The notes: a model not told the origin generated them from the sequence alone. Counted from the first letter of the stretch, positions 28,420-39,893 are shown. The stretch is 64,000 nucleotides of DNA from Candidatus Thiovulum stygium (GCA_021582295.1 CP091137.1:460970-524969), one strand, 5' to 3'. Numbers and translations: made by a program.

Positions 28420-29472
28420 TTAAATCTCATTTATATAAACTATCTTTACTCCATTTAACAATGGTTTAATTTTACTAATTGCTTGATAAGTAGTTTTATG
28501 TGGGTGTCCTATTGCAACGGCAAGACCATTTTTTCTAGCTAATTCTATAGCTATTTTTAATTGTCTAACTGAATAACTTACATCTAATTCATTGTCAATA
28601 AATATATCTCTTTTAATATATCTTAAACCTAATTCAGATGAAACTTTTTTAACAACGGTTCTTGCAGATGTAACACTATCTACAAATTGAATATTATATT
28701 TTTTTAAATTTGATAAAAGCACTTGCATTGCTCGTTTATCAGATGTAAATTTGCTTCCAGTATGATTATTCATATATTTTAAATTTGGAAATTGTTTGAC
28801 AATTTCAGCAACTCGTTCAGCAATTTGTAAATTACTATCAGAAACATGTAAAGTATCTTCTTCTTCGTCAGAAAATTTTACAGCTTCCATTGGTAAATGA
28901 ACCATTTTTACACTCTCTTTTTGAGCATATTTTGGAGTTGAAGGGTGATTTCCATCAGCTGGAAACATCGATAAAGTAATAGACAAATTTAATTTTTTAA
29001 ACATATCTATTTGATACTGAAAAGCTATATCATCGATTATAATTACAAGTTTTGGATCTTTTATATTGCCATATTTATAATTATTTTTATCTTTAATATC
29101 ATCTTCTTCTGGAATAGCTATATTAATATATTGACTTTTATTAGATTCGTTAGATTCATTATCTAATTTTTGAACAATAGATAAATTTAATTCATTACTA
29201 ATATTTAATTCATTACTAATATTTAATTCAGCTTTTAAACTATCGTGTAGATCTTGAATTTCTGATAAACCATCTGTATTATATTTTTTTATATCAACAT
29301 TAGATTCAGAAATATTACTCTCATTATTATAAATAATATGTGATTCAGGAGGTTCATTTCCACCATTGAAATTTGTATCTATAAAATAAAAAATTGTAGA
29401 TACTACAAAAACTAAAGCTAAAGTTCCTATACTGATAACCTGTTGATTATAATAATTTTTCTTTTTTGACAT
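28420..29472 (-). CDS. Divergent polysaccharide deacetylase family protein
   Basis: About 350 residues. I take ATG 29472 (MSKKKNYYNQQ), which follows inside the minE end; the frame runs to 29493 with a TTG. One membrane helix (VISIGTLALVFVVSTIFYF) anchors a periplasmic domain. LVIIIDDIAFQ, LPMEA, MNNHTGSKFT and IGHPHKTT are the metal-site motifs of the divergent deacetylase (YibQ-like) family. A Ser/Asn/Glu-rich linker contains a short repeat NISNEL (18-nt repeat around 29190-29232). Function in cell-envelope glycan handling is presumed. Confidence 0.85.
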   Translation of the reverse strand: MSKKKNYYNQQVISIGTLALVFVVSTIFYFIDTNFNGGNEPPESHIIYNNESNISESNVDIKKYNTDGLSEIQDLHDSLKAELNISNELNISNELNLSIVQKLDNESNESNKSQYINIAIPEEDDIKDKNNYKYGNIKDPKLVIIIDDIAFQYQIDMFKKLNLSITLSMFPADGNHPSTPKYAQKESVKMVHLPMEAVKFSDEEEDTLHVSDSNLQIAERVAEIVKQFPNLKYMNNHTGSKFTSDKRAMQVLLSNLKKYNIQFVDSVTSARTVVKKVSSELGLRYIKRDIFIDNELDVSYSVRQLKIAIELARKNGLAVAIGHPHKTTYQAISKIKPLLNGVKIVYINEI

Positions 29473-29716
29473 TTTTGCCAACTGATACTTCAACTTCGAG
29501 TAAATCTATATTTAACTCTCTACTTTGTTCTGTTTTTATATTTATATCTTCCACTTTAAGATATTTTTGAATAACTGCAATCATATCTCGTCGAAGATCG
29601 TCCATAAATGGAAAATTAGTGCTAGTTCGTTCATGAGCGAGAACTAATTTTAATCGTTCTCTAGCACGATCTGCACTATTATCTTTTTTTCCAAACCATT
29701 TTTCAAAAATGGACAT
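29447..29716 (-). CDS. minE: Cell division topological specificity factor MinE
   Basis: 89 residues. The N-terminal membrane-targeting helix (MSIFEKWFGKK), the contact helix RARERLKLVLAHER and the RRDMIAVIQKYL helix are typical, followed by the C-terminal dimer strand. It drives MinD off the membrane and so restricts the division inhibitor to the poles. It follows minD after one base and overlaps the deacetylase gene start. Confidence 0.95.
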   Translation of the reverse strand: MSIFEKWFGKKDNSADRARERLKLVLAHERTSTNFPFMDDLRRDMIAVIQKYLKVEDINIKTEQSRELNIDLLEVEVSVGKNVKKEKLL

Positions 29717-29717
29717 T

Positions 29718-30527
29718 TTATTTAAACCACCTTTTTAATAATGCAAAAAATCGATTTTCAGCGACAAGAGGTAAAAGAGGGACATCTTCGCCTAATAATC
29801 TTTGAACGATATCTTTTATAGCATCACCAGAACGAGCTCCTTTTTTGCGAATAACTGGTTCGCCTGTATTTGTAGAACTAACAACATTTTCATCATCTGG
29901 AATGACACCAATAAGAGGTAAAGCTAAAATATTAACAACGTCTTCGATTGCTAACATATCGCCTCGTTCTACAAGTTCAGGTTTTAATCTATTTATAATT
30001 ATATGTTTTTCAACTTCTTCACCATTTTGAGCTTTAAGAGATTTTGCATCAATAATACCAATAACTCGGTCGGCATCACGAACTGATGAGACTTCAGGAG
30101 TTGAAACTATTAAAGCTATATCAACAGCAAGAATTGCATGTTCAAAACCACCTTCTATTCCTGCAGGTGAATCTATAACTACAAAATCAAAATCTTCTCT
30201 GAGTTCATCAATTAATTTTTTAACTTTATCTTTATCAAGAACAGTTTTATCTTTAGTTTGAGAAGCAGGTAAAAAATATAAACTTTTACTAAATTTATCA
30301 TTTATAAGAGCTTGAGAAAGTTTGCATTTACCTTCCATAACATCAATGACATCATAAACGATACGATTTTCTAGTCCAAGAATCATGTCAAGATTGCGAA
30401 GACCGATATCAAAATCGATCGCAACAACTTTTTTACCTGCATTTGCTAATCCAACAGAAATATTTCCACTAATTGTAGATTTTCCGACTCCACCTTTTCC
30501 ACTTGTAACCGTTATAACAGTTCCCAT
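29718..30527 (-). CDS. minD: Septum site-determining ATPase MinD
   Basis: 269 residues from ATG 30527 ([18 protein letters not shown]), preceded by GAGGAC; the longer frame to 30578 overlaps the previous gene and adds a non-conserved stretch. The deviant Walker [19 protein letters not shown] and the switch [11 protein letters not shown] are seen, and the C-terminal amphipathic helix ([12 protein letters not shown]) binds the membrane. It acts with MinE. Gene order ilvC-minD-minE is known from Helicobacter; here a two-gene DUF262 module lies between. Confidence 0.95.
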   Translation of the reverse strand: MGTVITVTSGKGGVGKSTISGNISVGLANAGKKVVAIDFDIGLRNLDMILGLENRIVYDVIDVMEGKCKLSQALINDKFSKSLYFLPASQTKDKTVLDKDKVKKLIDELREDFDFVVIDSPAGIEGGFEHAILAVDIALIVSTPEVSSVRDADRVIGIIDAKSLKAQNGEEVEKHIIINRLKPELVERGDMLAIEDVVNILALPLIGVIPDDENVVSSTNTGEPVIRKKGARSGDAIKDIVQRLLGEDVPLLPLVAENRFFALLKRWFK

Positions 30528-30540
30528 ATATTTATGTCCT

Positions 30541-33500
30541 CTAAGATAACTTCTGTTTAATAGTCTTAGAAACCTCATCGATATCTATTTTTTGAAGTAA
30601 TTTATTAAATTCTTCAGAATCTTTTTTTGCAGGATTTTGTAAGATTAAAATCTTTTTCAATTGCTTTTCCGAAATATCAGTATCAAGTAACTCTTTGATA
30701 GTTTTAAGTTGTAGCTTTTTATTATTACCAATAGCTATTTTACAAGCAGAATATATAGTTAAACTAATATTTCTATTAATTTCTTTTCGTGTTAATGCAA
30801 TTTCTTCAAGAATCTCTTCTAAAAAAGAGTTTATTGTTACATTTGAATTATTTGTTAAAATATTCAAGTATTTTTTTACATTATCTTTGATAGCTTTTTC
30901 ACTTTTCACTTTTTCGCTTAAATATATAATTGATAGTAATTCAACTAAATTAGCTTGAACAAGTTCAAATGAAATACCGTTATCAGAACCGATTTGGTGA
31001 ATTAAACTAATTTTTTCAAAATTTCTTTTGATATAAGAGTTATAGTGATATAAATTAGCCAAAACCGAAATATCATTTATATTATTTTCAACTTTCAGTT
31101 TGAAAATCTTCACAAGTGATTGAAACTCTTTATTTGAGATATTTTTGTTTTCGTTATAAAGAACTTTAATATCTTTAATTAAAGAGCTATCAGTTAAAAG
31201 TTTTTCTTTATTATCTTTTGATATACCATTTGTAGCTTTATAGAAAAATTTATAATACTTTTGTATAAAAGTATTATCTTCATGATCTTCAATGTTTAAA
31301 TCAGCATTATTTGCAATAAGTCTCAAATCATTAAAAATTTTTAATAATCTTTTAGCTGAAGGTAAAATTCCAACAATATCAGCATTCTTTTTAACCTCTT
31401 CTAAAGCTTTTAAAGCAGTCTCTTTTGTGCCTTTAATAGCGATAGGTAATCTTTTGAAGTAATCGCCAGATTTTCCCCCGCTTCACACCGAACGTGCGAC
31501 TTTCATCGCATTCGGCGTTCCATCAAGTTTATTAAAATCATTCTATTATAAATATTCTAAAAGCAAAATTCATTATTAAGTTAAAATTAATTCTTAATGT
31601 ATTACAATATTAAAGATTTAAGTTTTAAAAGCTTTCTAGCTTGACTATCATCTAATTTTAAATCATTCGTAAGTTCATAGATTTTCTTATCATCTGTCAA
31701 ATGTATGAGTCTATGGACATCTTTATGAAGTATTACTAGATTCTTATATTCATCACCTCCACCTTTTGCTTTTGGCTTTTTGTGATGGCAATGAATTTCA
31801 TCAATTTCTAAAACCTTACCTGATATTTGACATTTACCTTTTTGAGCAACATATAAACTAATACGATTATCATTATATTCAATACTTCGATTAATTATAG
31901 GATTATCAATCATATAATTAATATTTTTCTTGATTTTATAATTCTCAATATGTTTATGTAATGCTTCTCTTTCTGCTTTCACAAATATAGATTTTTGATG
32001 ATGATTCATTAAAATTCTCATTCGTATGAAACTAATAGGTATTAGTATCGTATCACTAACAATTTTTAATTGCTTACTATTTCCATATTTTTCATTCATA
32101 TATTTAGGCACTTTATCCGTTATATTGAGTGGTTTTGCTCCTAATTTCTTTTCGATAGTTCGATACAATTGAAAGGCGATTTTACCGAAATCAAGACTTA
32201 TATTAGTTGCCATTGAGTAATAATTATGCTTTCCTCTTATTATTGAATTAAGTTTATTAATATTACTCCGACCTCTTTTAATTTCCTCGATTTCCGATTT
32301 GATATCTTTTTTAGTTTTTTCTACTGCTTTATCTAGCATTTTTGAAGTAACTACATACTTAATATCATTATTTTTCTTTTTACCTTTTTTAATAACTTTG
32401 AATTTTATACCTAAAAACTCCGAATAGTTTTTCCTAAGTTTTACAATCTTAGATTTTTCGGGGCTTATCTCTAAATCTAACCGTTCTTTTAGCCATTGTT
32501 TGGTTGCTTCAAATATTTTTTCAGCTGATTGATAATCTCGACAAAATAATTTAAAATCATCAGCATATCTAACAATATGAATCTCTTTGAGATTTGTTTT
32601 CTTTAAGGCGACATTTTTTTTGTCTGAATTTGAATATTGATGATTTGTTGGTATATTTTGCCATTGACTAGCTATCCAATGATCTAATTCGTTTAAATTT
32701 ATATTTGCAAGTAAGGGGCTTAAAATTCCCCCTTGTGGGGTTCCTTTTGTTGGTATTCCTATGCCTTCAATCTCCGCTTTTAACATTTTTGAAATTATCG
32801 ATATCAGAGTTTTATCTCTAATGCCCATATTCCATAATTGCTTTAATAATTTACCGTGATTAATATTATCAAAGAAACCTTTTATATCAATATCAACCAC
32901 ATAATGTAGATTATTCTTCTGTGCCAGAAAGTAGGCTCTTGCCATTGCCTCGTCTGCCCCTCTTAGTGGTCTGAACCCGTAAGAGTGTCGATAAAATTTG
33001 GCTTCTGCAATAGGTTCTAAAATCTGTTTTATGGACTGTTGAATTATTCTATCTTCGATTGTTGGTATTCCCAATGGTCTCGTTTTGCCATTTGGTTTTG
33101 GAATCTCTACCCGTCTCACTTTATTAGGAATAAAATTTTCAAATCTTTTAACTATTTTATTATATAACGACTCATTATCTAATTCGCTTATATCTTCAAT
33201 AGTTAAGCCATCGATTCCCGCTGTCTTACTTCCGATATTCCCTTTGATATTTCTATATGCTAAATTAATATTATTTTTATCTAATATTAACTCCATTAGT
33301 TCATAAAAATTTTCATTTCTTAGACTACTTTCATATAGTTCATCAGTTATGTCTTCTTGATTGTAATATTCGTTATTTCTTAATTTTACTCGTTTTTGTT
33401 TTCGACTTCTCAATGTCGGCTTCACTCCTATTTCTAGAATTTCGCCTCTCTTAGTCTTACTCGAACCATCGATTCAATTTATAATTATGATTTTATAGAA

Positions 33501-34290
33501 CTTGACTAAAGCCCTTTGCTCCAAATCTCATTACAAGATTTATCTTCACTAATGGCTTCGCTTTCATTGCAGTTAATAGCTTTATGTCTTATAGCTAACT
33601 ACTTCCTTGACCGTTAAGTCTCCATATCTGCAACTTTCTTCGTTCCGATATTCTTATCTTTACATATTTTGTTAGATGTTTCCCATCAGCCTACAATCTT
33701 GATAATGCCTATAACACTATAAGGTATTTCATAAAACCTATTTTTACTTTACCTCAATTGTCCTTTATTAAAGGATAAACCTTTCGATTTATTAATCATT
33801 TAGACTGTTGAATTCGGAAATTTGTCCGTTACTTTTGGTAACATACTCATCATAAAAATTTTATAGAGCCCCGATCTATATGTTAGTCGCCTCCCTCGAG
33901 GTCGCATTTCCTTTGTATTTCTACAATTAGGCTAACACCACAACCGACTTTACCGAGCTTTAAACGATTAGAATTTAACGATTCTTATCGCTTATCGGAG
34001 TCTCAGGCTTACCGTTTCGAGTCGTTACTCTCTCATTCCAGTAATCAAAATATCAGTTAATTTATACTGTTTTGATTTAAGTATAAATCAGATAGATTTT
34101 ATCGTCTATCTAACGAATCGCACAGGTTTTTAATTTTACCTCCAAGACTTTGTTCGCTAATTTCGATTGAGTTTCTCAAATCTACTAAGCGATTGAACAG
34201 ATTTTGAGCTTGAAAATTTTTAAAACCTTCAAACTCTTCTCTTAACTCATTATCTTCTATTGTTAATTGAAGTTGCACATTTTTAGCCAT
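30541..34290 (-). CDS. Helical partner of the DUF262 gene, split by a group II intron
   Basis: Exon 1 is 34290-34124 (167 nt) and exon 2 is 31435-30541 (895 nt); joined they give 1062 nt, 353 residues without a stop, with CTT across the junction. The protein is Asn/Lys-rich and predicted helical throughout; no family is recognised. The first exon ([16 protein letters not shown]) could be a beta hairpin and helix, the rest has many amphipathic helices. It starts 14 nt after the DUF262 stop with AAAGGAC ahead, so the two genes form an operon. Its last codon lies 13 nt before the minD ATG. It may be a regulator or effector partner of the DUF262 protein. Confidence 0.7.
31436..34123 (-). mobile_element. 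Group II intron with maturase gene (2688 nt)
   Basis: On the minus strand the 5' end at 34123 is GTGCGATTCGTTAGATAGAC and the 3' end at 31436 is CTATCGCTAT, identical to the intron at 23294-24168. EBS1 (AGGTTTT, complement of 33733-33739) pairs perfectly with the last seven exon bases (complement of 34124-34130). Domain V is the 34-nt hairpin at 31485-31518, with CGC in the triad position. A reverse-transcriptase ORF occupies domain IV. The intron sits in the helical partner gene, which remains in frame after removal. It looks complete and possibly mobile. Confidence 0.95.
31602..33425 (-). CDS. ltrA: Group II intron-encoded reverse transcriptase/maturase with HNH domain
   Basis: 607 residues from GTG 33425. 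The reverse transcriptase shows [31 protein letters not shown] and the catalytic IVRYADDF; a maturase (X) region follows, and the C-terminus has an HNH endonuclease, [20 protein letters not shown] to [13 protein letters not shown]. All key residues are present, so it is probably active. It helps its intron fold and splice, and copies it into new sites by retrohoming. It may also serve the ORF-less intron at 23294-24168. The frame is intact throughout. Confidence 0.95.
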   Translation of the reverse strand: MKPTLRSRKQKRVKLRNNEYYNQEDITDELYESSLRNENFYELMELILDKNNINLAYRNIKGNIGSKTAGIDGLTIEDISELDNESLYNKIVKRFENFIPNKVRRVEIPKPNGKTRPLGIPTIEDRIIQQSIKQILEPIAEAKFYRHSYGFRPLRGADEAMARAYFLAQKNNLHYVVDIDIKGFFDNINHGKLLKQLWNMGIRDKTLISIISKMLKAEIEGIGIPTKGTPQGGILSPLLANINLNELDHWIASQWQNIPTNHQYSNSDKKNVALKKTNLKEIHIVRYADDFKLFCRDYQSAEKIFEATKQWLKERLDLEISPEKSKIVKLRKNYSEFLGIKFKVIKKGKKKNNDIKYVVTSKMLDKAVEKTKKDIKSEIEEIKRGRSNINKLNSIIRGKHNYYSMATNISLDFGKIAFQLYRTIEKKLGAKPLNITDKVPKYMNEKYGNSKQLKIVSDTILIPISFIRMRILMNHHQKSIFVKAEREALHKHIENYKIKKNINYMIDNPIINRSIEYNDNRISLYVAQKGKCQISGKVLEIDEIHCHHKKPKAKGGGDEYKNLVILHKDVHRLIHLTDDKKIYELTNDLKLDDSQARKLLKLKSLIL

Positions 34291-34304
34291 TATATAGTCC
34301 TTTA

Positions 34305-35453
34305 TTATTTTGTTAATGTTTGTATAGTTATTTTGAAATTTTTTAACAAGTAATTTAATTGTTCTTCATTGTCTTTATTTAAAATTACATTTTCTTTTAA
34401 AAGAGCAAATTCTTTTTCAAAATCTATCTGTTTTTCGCCAAGTTTAATTGTATCTATATCAATTAAAGATAAATATACAATATCAGCAAGAGGTTCAAGA
34501 AAAGTAGCTCTAACTCTACCTTGTTCTGTATAAAACATAGGTGATACATTTTTGTTTGGATGTATAACCTCATCTTTAAATATTGTGCTTAAAGATGAGG
34601 TAATTGTTGCAAATTGGTCAAGTTTAAAATCAGATAAGCTCTTATTTTTACTATTTAACAATTTATCTCTAACCCAAGCTGTATTTTTATTTAAAACAAC
34701 TTTTTTATCGATAAAAGATAACATTGTTTTCAAAACTTCAAGAGCGATTGAACCACTTCTATCTTTTTCTTGAAAGTTGAAAGAGCCATCTTTTTTATAT
34801 TTTGTTTGATGTCCAAAAATATACCAGAATTGCGGAAACATAACAAATTTACCAGAATCACCTATTTTTGAATAAGTTTTAGCTGTTTTTGAGATTTCGC
34901 CATATTGAATTGCTAGTTCAAGTTCGCTTTCAGTAACAGGAATAGGTTGATAATTTAAATCTATAAATATTTCTGGAATAATATTTTGATTTTCAACAAT
35001 TAATTGCATTACAGTAATTCGATAAGTTAATATAAACATTTTTAATGTTGGATTTAAATCTTTAAAATATAAGCCATTTAATAAATATCCGCTATCATCT
35101 TTATCAAATTTTAGAGAAAATTCATTTGATATAAATTTAATAATACTTATTACTCGTTGCTGACCATCAATTATTTCAAGATTTTGACCATCTGAACTAC
35201 TATTTTTTAAATCTTTTTTAGTAATTACAATTGGAGGTAATATTTTGTTAAAAAGTATAGTCTCAATTACTTTTGAAGCTTTCTCATATTTGTTAGAACT
35301 ATATAGATATTCTCGTTGATATTTTTCGATGACCACTTCACCTTTTTCATGTTTATCTCGTAATTCTCGAACACTAAAAGTTGTAGTTTCAACTGAAATT
35401 TTGCCTTTAGATTTTTTAAGTTCTAAAAACTCTTCTTGAACATTGCCAAACAT
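34305..35453 (-). CDS. DUF262 (GmrS/DndB-like ParB-fold) protein
   Basis: 382 residues. The DUF262 signature is clear: QREYLYSS near residue 46 and EIIDGQQRVISIIKF near residue 93, where the DGQQR motif belongs to a ParB-related nucleotide-binding fold. It lacks the DUF1524 HNH part found in GmrSD fusions, so it is the short form. DUF262 proteins occur in phage-defence and restriction-like systems and often act with a second gene; here that would be the helical protein 14 nt downstream. The gene carries a 13-bp perfect inverted repeat (34567-34601) with two copies of the GATGAGGT motif. Confidence 0.82.
   Translation of the reverse strand: MFGNVQEEFLELKKSKGKISVETTTFSVRELRDKHEKGEVVIEKYQREYLYSSNKYEKASKVIETILFNKILPPIVITKKDLKNSSSDGQNLEIIDGQQRVISIIKFISNEFSLKFDKDDSGYLLNGLYFKDLNPTLKMFILTYRITVMQLIVENQNIIPEIFIDLNYQPIPVTESELELAIQYGEISKTAKTYSKIGDSGKFVMFPQFWYIFGHQTKYKKDGSFNFQEKDRSGSIALEVLKTMLSFIDKKVVLNKNTAWVRDKLLNSKNKSLSDFKLDQFATITSSLSTIFKDEVIHPNKNVSPMFYTEQGRVRATFLEPLADIVYLSLIDIDTIKLGEKQIDFEKEFALLKENVILNKDNEEQLNYLLKNFKITIQTLTK
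34567..34601. repeat. Perfect 13-bp inverted repeat inside the DUF262 gene
   Basis: ACCTCATCTTTAA (34567-34579) pairs with TTAAAGATGAGGT (34589-34601) across a 9-nt loop. Each arm contains GATGAGGT, the over-represented octamer. It lies well inside the coding sequence. Confidence 0.9.
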
Positions 35454-35531
35454 ATTTTTTCCTTATATTTTAATAAAATCTCTCTCAAAAATATATTTAA
35501 ATATTATATGAGAGAGAGATAAATTTATCTA

Positions 35532-36865
<1,334 letters not shown>

Positions 36866-37720
36866 TTATTTAACTTCGCTCCAAACTTCTCGTTTCCAAA
36901 GAAGTGAAACAAATATCATAAAACCTAAAAATCCTAAAACATATGGAGCAATTGCTTCTCGTTCAGCTTTTTTAGAATCACCAATCTCTTCAAGATATTT
37001 AATAACTTGTTTTTGAGCAGATTCATTTAGACCAATTCGTAGCATAGCTGTTCCTTTAAGATGTTTTTGTGGATCATTAATAAATGTTTCAAGATAGTGT
37101 TCGCCTCGACTTCGAATTATCATCGATAAATCAGGAGGAGTTGAACCCATAACTTTTGTAACATCACTATCAGCTTTAACTTTGTCATATTTCATATTAT
37201 GACATCGACCACAAGCATCAATAAAAACTTCTTTGTTAGTTAATTTAGTTGGAGCTATCGATTTAAAATAAGCAACCATAGAATGAATATCTTCATTAGA
37301 CATCCAACTATAATCAGGCATTATATAAAATTTATTAACACCATCATATTTATGTTCTAATTTTCCAGCTTTTACAGGATGTTTAATAAAGTTAGCTAAA
37401 TAATTAGATTCATAAATAAGTCCAGCAGTTGATAAATCAGGAGGAAAAACTCCATAATTATCAATAGCAGTCTGTTTATCAACTTGAGCAGAAATTCCCT
37501 CATTGTTAATACTATGACAACCGATACAATTTTGACTTGTTAGCTCTTTTCCTTTTGCAACATCACTATTAGTTGTTGTTGTGATAGCTTCTAAATCTTT
37601 AAATTGAAAATCAGCTGGTTCAACATGAGGATGAAAAATAGAATGAGCAAGAGGTTCAACACCCCAATAAGTTACAAGTGTAAAAAATGTGATTACACCA
37701 AATATTTTTAGTTCTTTCAT
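36866..37720 (-). CDS. petC: Di-haem cytochrome c subunit of the quinol:cytochrome c complex
   Basis: 284 residues. An N-terminal signal/anchor helix is followed by two c-type haem sites, NCIGCHSIN near residue 65 and ACGRCHNMK near residue 170, and a C-terminal membrane helix (APYVLGFLGFMIFVSLLW). Two CxxCH sites in one subunit are the arrangement of Campylobacterota PetC, unlike mono-haem cytochrome c1. It takes electrons from the Rieske protein and passes them to soluble cytochromes. It overlaps petB by one base. Confidence 0.93.
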   Translation of the reverse strand: MKELKIFGVITFFTLVTYWGVEPLAHSIFHPHVEPADFQFKDLEAITTTTNSDVAKGKELTSQNCIGCHSINNEGISAQVDKQTAIDNYGVFPPDLSTAGLIYESNYLANFIKHPVKAGKLEHKYDGVNKFYIMPDYSWMSNEDIHSMVAYFKSIAPTKLTNKEVFIDACGRCHNMKYDKVKADSDVTKVMGSTPPDLSMIIRSRGEHYLETFINDPQKHLKGTAMLRIGLNESAQKQVIKYLEEIGDSKKAEREAIAPYVLGFLGFMIFVSLLWKREVWSEVK

Positions 37721-38994
37721 TAGTGTTTGCCTCCTGTTGGTTTAATAGAAGAGGCTGTTTTTTCAGCTTCTTTCATTGTAACAATAGGTAAAGCTAAAAA
37801 TAAAAGAATAAAAGCAATACTTGAATAAAAACCTACCCATGCATTTGTTCCAGTTGGTGGAAGTTTTCCATAAATTGTTAAAATAATTAAAATAACGATC
37901 ATTATCCAGAACCAAGCATTAAAATATGGTCTTTGATTTGCTGGAGCAACTGTTGGACTTTTATCTAACCAAGGCATTAATGCAAAAATAATTTGAGCAA
38001 AACCAAAAGCAACTAGACCAATATCAGCAGCTTTTAATCCACCAATATCAAAGAAAAATCCTCGTAAAACTTCATAACTCCATAAGAAATACCATTCTGG
38101 ATAAATATGAGCAGGTGTTTTTAAGCCATTTGCAGGATCAAAATTTACTGGATCCATTGCAAAATTAAAATGATAAAAAGTTAAATAGAAGAAAAAGAAT
38201 AAAAATACACTTAAGACAAAAACATCTTTAGCCATAAATACTGGCCAAAATGGGATAACTTTAGAAACTTTTTTTCGTCCAGTTAAATATTTATTAGCTT
38301 CTTCTTCAAAGTCAATCTCTTCACCTTTTTGATTATTAACATGTGGAATTCTTAAAGTATAAAAATGAAATGCGATTCCGCCAAGAATAGCAATTGGAAT
38401 TAAAAATACATGAAGCATAAAGAATCGTGTTAAAGTAGAATCAGCTACATAGAAATTTCCTCTGATCCAAACAACTAATTCATCACCAATTACAGGAATT
38501 CCGCCAAAAATATTAGTAATAACATAAGCAGCCCAATAACTCATTTGACCCCAAGGTAACATATAACCAGAAAATGCTTCAGCTGAAAATAATATAAGTA
38601 GTAACATACCACTTAGCCAAATCATTTCTCGACCTTTTTTATAAGAGCCATAATAGATACCAGTGAACATATGAATATAAATTATTAAAAATACGAGAGA
38701 TGCTCCAACACCATGAATGTGTCTAAAGAGCCAACCGTAACCAACTTCTTGCATAATCGTATAATTTACACTATCAAATGCCATATCTACATCTGGTTTA
38801 TAATACATTAGTAAAAATATACCTGAAATTATTAAAATTTTGAATGTGAATGCTAAAATCATACCCATTGCCCATAGGAAATTGATATCTTTTGGAATCC
38901 AATATTCAGTCATCATAACTTTAATAAAGCCTGTTGTGTTAAGTCGTTGATCGAACCATTCGCCAAGACTTCGTGCTTTTTCGAAATGTGCCAT
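37720..38994 (-). CDS. petB: Cytochrome b of the quinol:cytochrome c complex
   Basis: 424 residues with eight or more membrane helices. The haem-ligating His pairs are in the second helix (HIHGVGASLVFLIIYIHMF) and fourth helix (MLHVFLIPIAILGGIAFHFY). The quinol-site motif PEWY is in IYPEWYFLWSYEVLRG. It is of full bc1 length, a single protein and not the split b6/subunit IV form. It lies between petA and petC and is translated with them. Confidence 0.96.
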   Translation of the reverse strand: MAHFEKARSLGEWFDQRLNTTGFIKVMMTEYWIPKDINFLWAMGMILAFTFKILIISGIFLLMYYKPDVDMAFDSVNYTIMQEVGYGWLFRHIHGVGASLVFLIIYIHMFTGIYYGSYKKGREMIWLSGMLLLILFSAEAFSGYMLPWGQMSYWAAYVITNIFGGIPVIGDELVVWIRGNFYVADSTLTRFFMLHVFLIPIAILGGIAFHFYTLRIPHVNNQKGEEIDFEEEANKYLTGRKKVSKVIPFWPVFMAKDVFVLSVFLFFFFYLTFYHFNFAMDPVNFDPANGLKTPAHIYPEWYFLWSYEVLRGFFFDIGGLKAADIGLVAFGFAQIIFALMPWLDKSPTVAPANQRPYFNAWFWIMIVILIILTIYGKLPPTGTNAWVGFYSSIAFILLFLALPIVTMKEAEKTASSIKPTGGKH

Positions 38995-39002
38995 TTTTAT
39001 CC

Positions 39003-39509
39003 TTAAGCCTGTGCTTTAGTGGTCATAGTTTTATATTCTGAACCTTCTTCGCCAAGAACAATAGAATTGCCTTGAATTGCAAAAGGAGGAATATCAAGAG
39101 GTCGTGGTGGAGGGCCAAAAGTCTGTTTTGCATGAGAATCATATTGACCGCCATGACAAGCACAGTGAAATATTTTTTCACCTTCTCGCCATTCTGGAAT
39201 ACAACCTAAATGTGTGCAAAGACCGATAACAACGGTGTATCTATTTTCACCAATAACTATATCTCTATTTTTATCTAATGCAATATCAGGAGTATGTTTT
39301 AGAAAAAATACAGGTTTGCCTCGCCATTTAACAATACTTAATTTTCCAGCTTCAAGTGGAGAAAGATCAACTGTTGTAAAACCAGCTGTTACAACACTTG
39401 GAAGAGGATCCCAAGTTCGCTTCATGGCATATAAAGAAGCTGCTGCTGCTATACCTGTAGTTCCAGCAAGAATCTTGCCCATAAAAGCTCTTCTGCTTAT
39501 GTCAGCCAT
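39003..39509 (-). CDS. petA: Rieske iron-sulfur subunit
   Basis: 168 residues from ATG 39509, which has AAGGAAGG ahead; the frame extends upstream but adds an unlikely leader. A twin-arginine signal (SRRAFMGKILAG) and hydrophobic helix start the protein. The [2Fe-2S] ligands are in CTHLGCIPEW and CACHGGQYD. It carries electrons from quinol to the cytochrome c subunit. It is the first gene of the petABC operon, 8 nt before petB. Confidence 0.95.
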   Translation of the reverse strand: MADISRRAFMGKILAGTTGIAAAASLYAMKRTWDPLPSVVTAGFTTVDLSPLEAGKLSIVKWRGKPVFFLKHTPDIALDKNRDIVIGENRYTVVIGLCTHLGCIPEWREGEKIFHCACHGGQYDSHAKQTFGPPPRPLDIPPFAIQGNSIVLGEEGSEYKTMTTKAQA

Positions 39510-39893
39510 AATATTTGTGCCTTCCTTCTTTGGAATTAATTTTTTGAGAATTCGCATTTCCATATTTTATTTTGGATTTTTAGCTCGAGTTTATGCGAAT
39601 AAGCTCTGAAGTTATATAATTTAATATCAAAAAATTAAATTTTAAATATCAAACTAATAATTTGAAGTCGAAAAACTTTAAATAAAATTAAGCGACTCTA
39701 CGAAAATATATCAGTTTAACGAGATAAAAGTCAAGTAAGAAAATTAACAGTTTTGATAAATTTAAAGAGTAATCATTAGTTTATTAATAAAATTTATCTT
39801 AATCTTAAATTAGAACTATGTTAAAATAATTTTATTTAAACTCATTCTTTATGTTAATGGTAAAATAGAAATAATAAATTATTGGAGCTTCTA
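39510..39893. other. Divergent intergenic region between petA and the HDOD gene
   Basis: 384 nt of AT-rich sequence with no convincing gene or RNA. It must contain the petABC promoter on the minus strand and the promoter of the plus-strand signalling genes. I see no strong operator or riboswitch. Confidence 0.6.

Noticed and set aside
30528-30578. Longer MinD start at 30578
   Set aside because: It overlaps the preceding gene, adds a non-conserved leader, and the ATG at 30527 has a ribosome site and the conserved MinD start.
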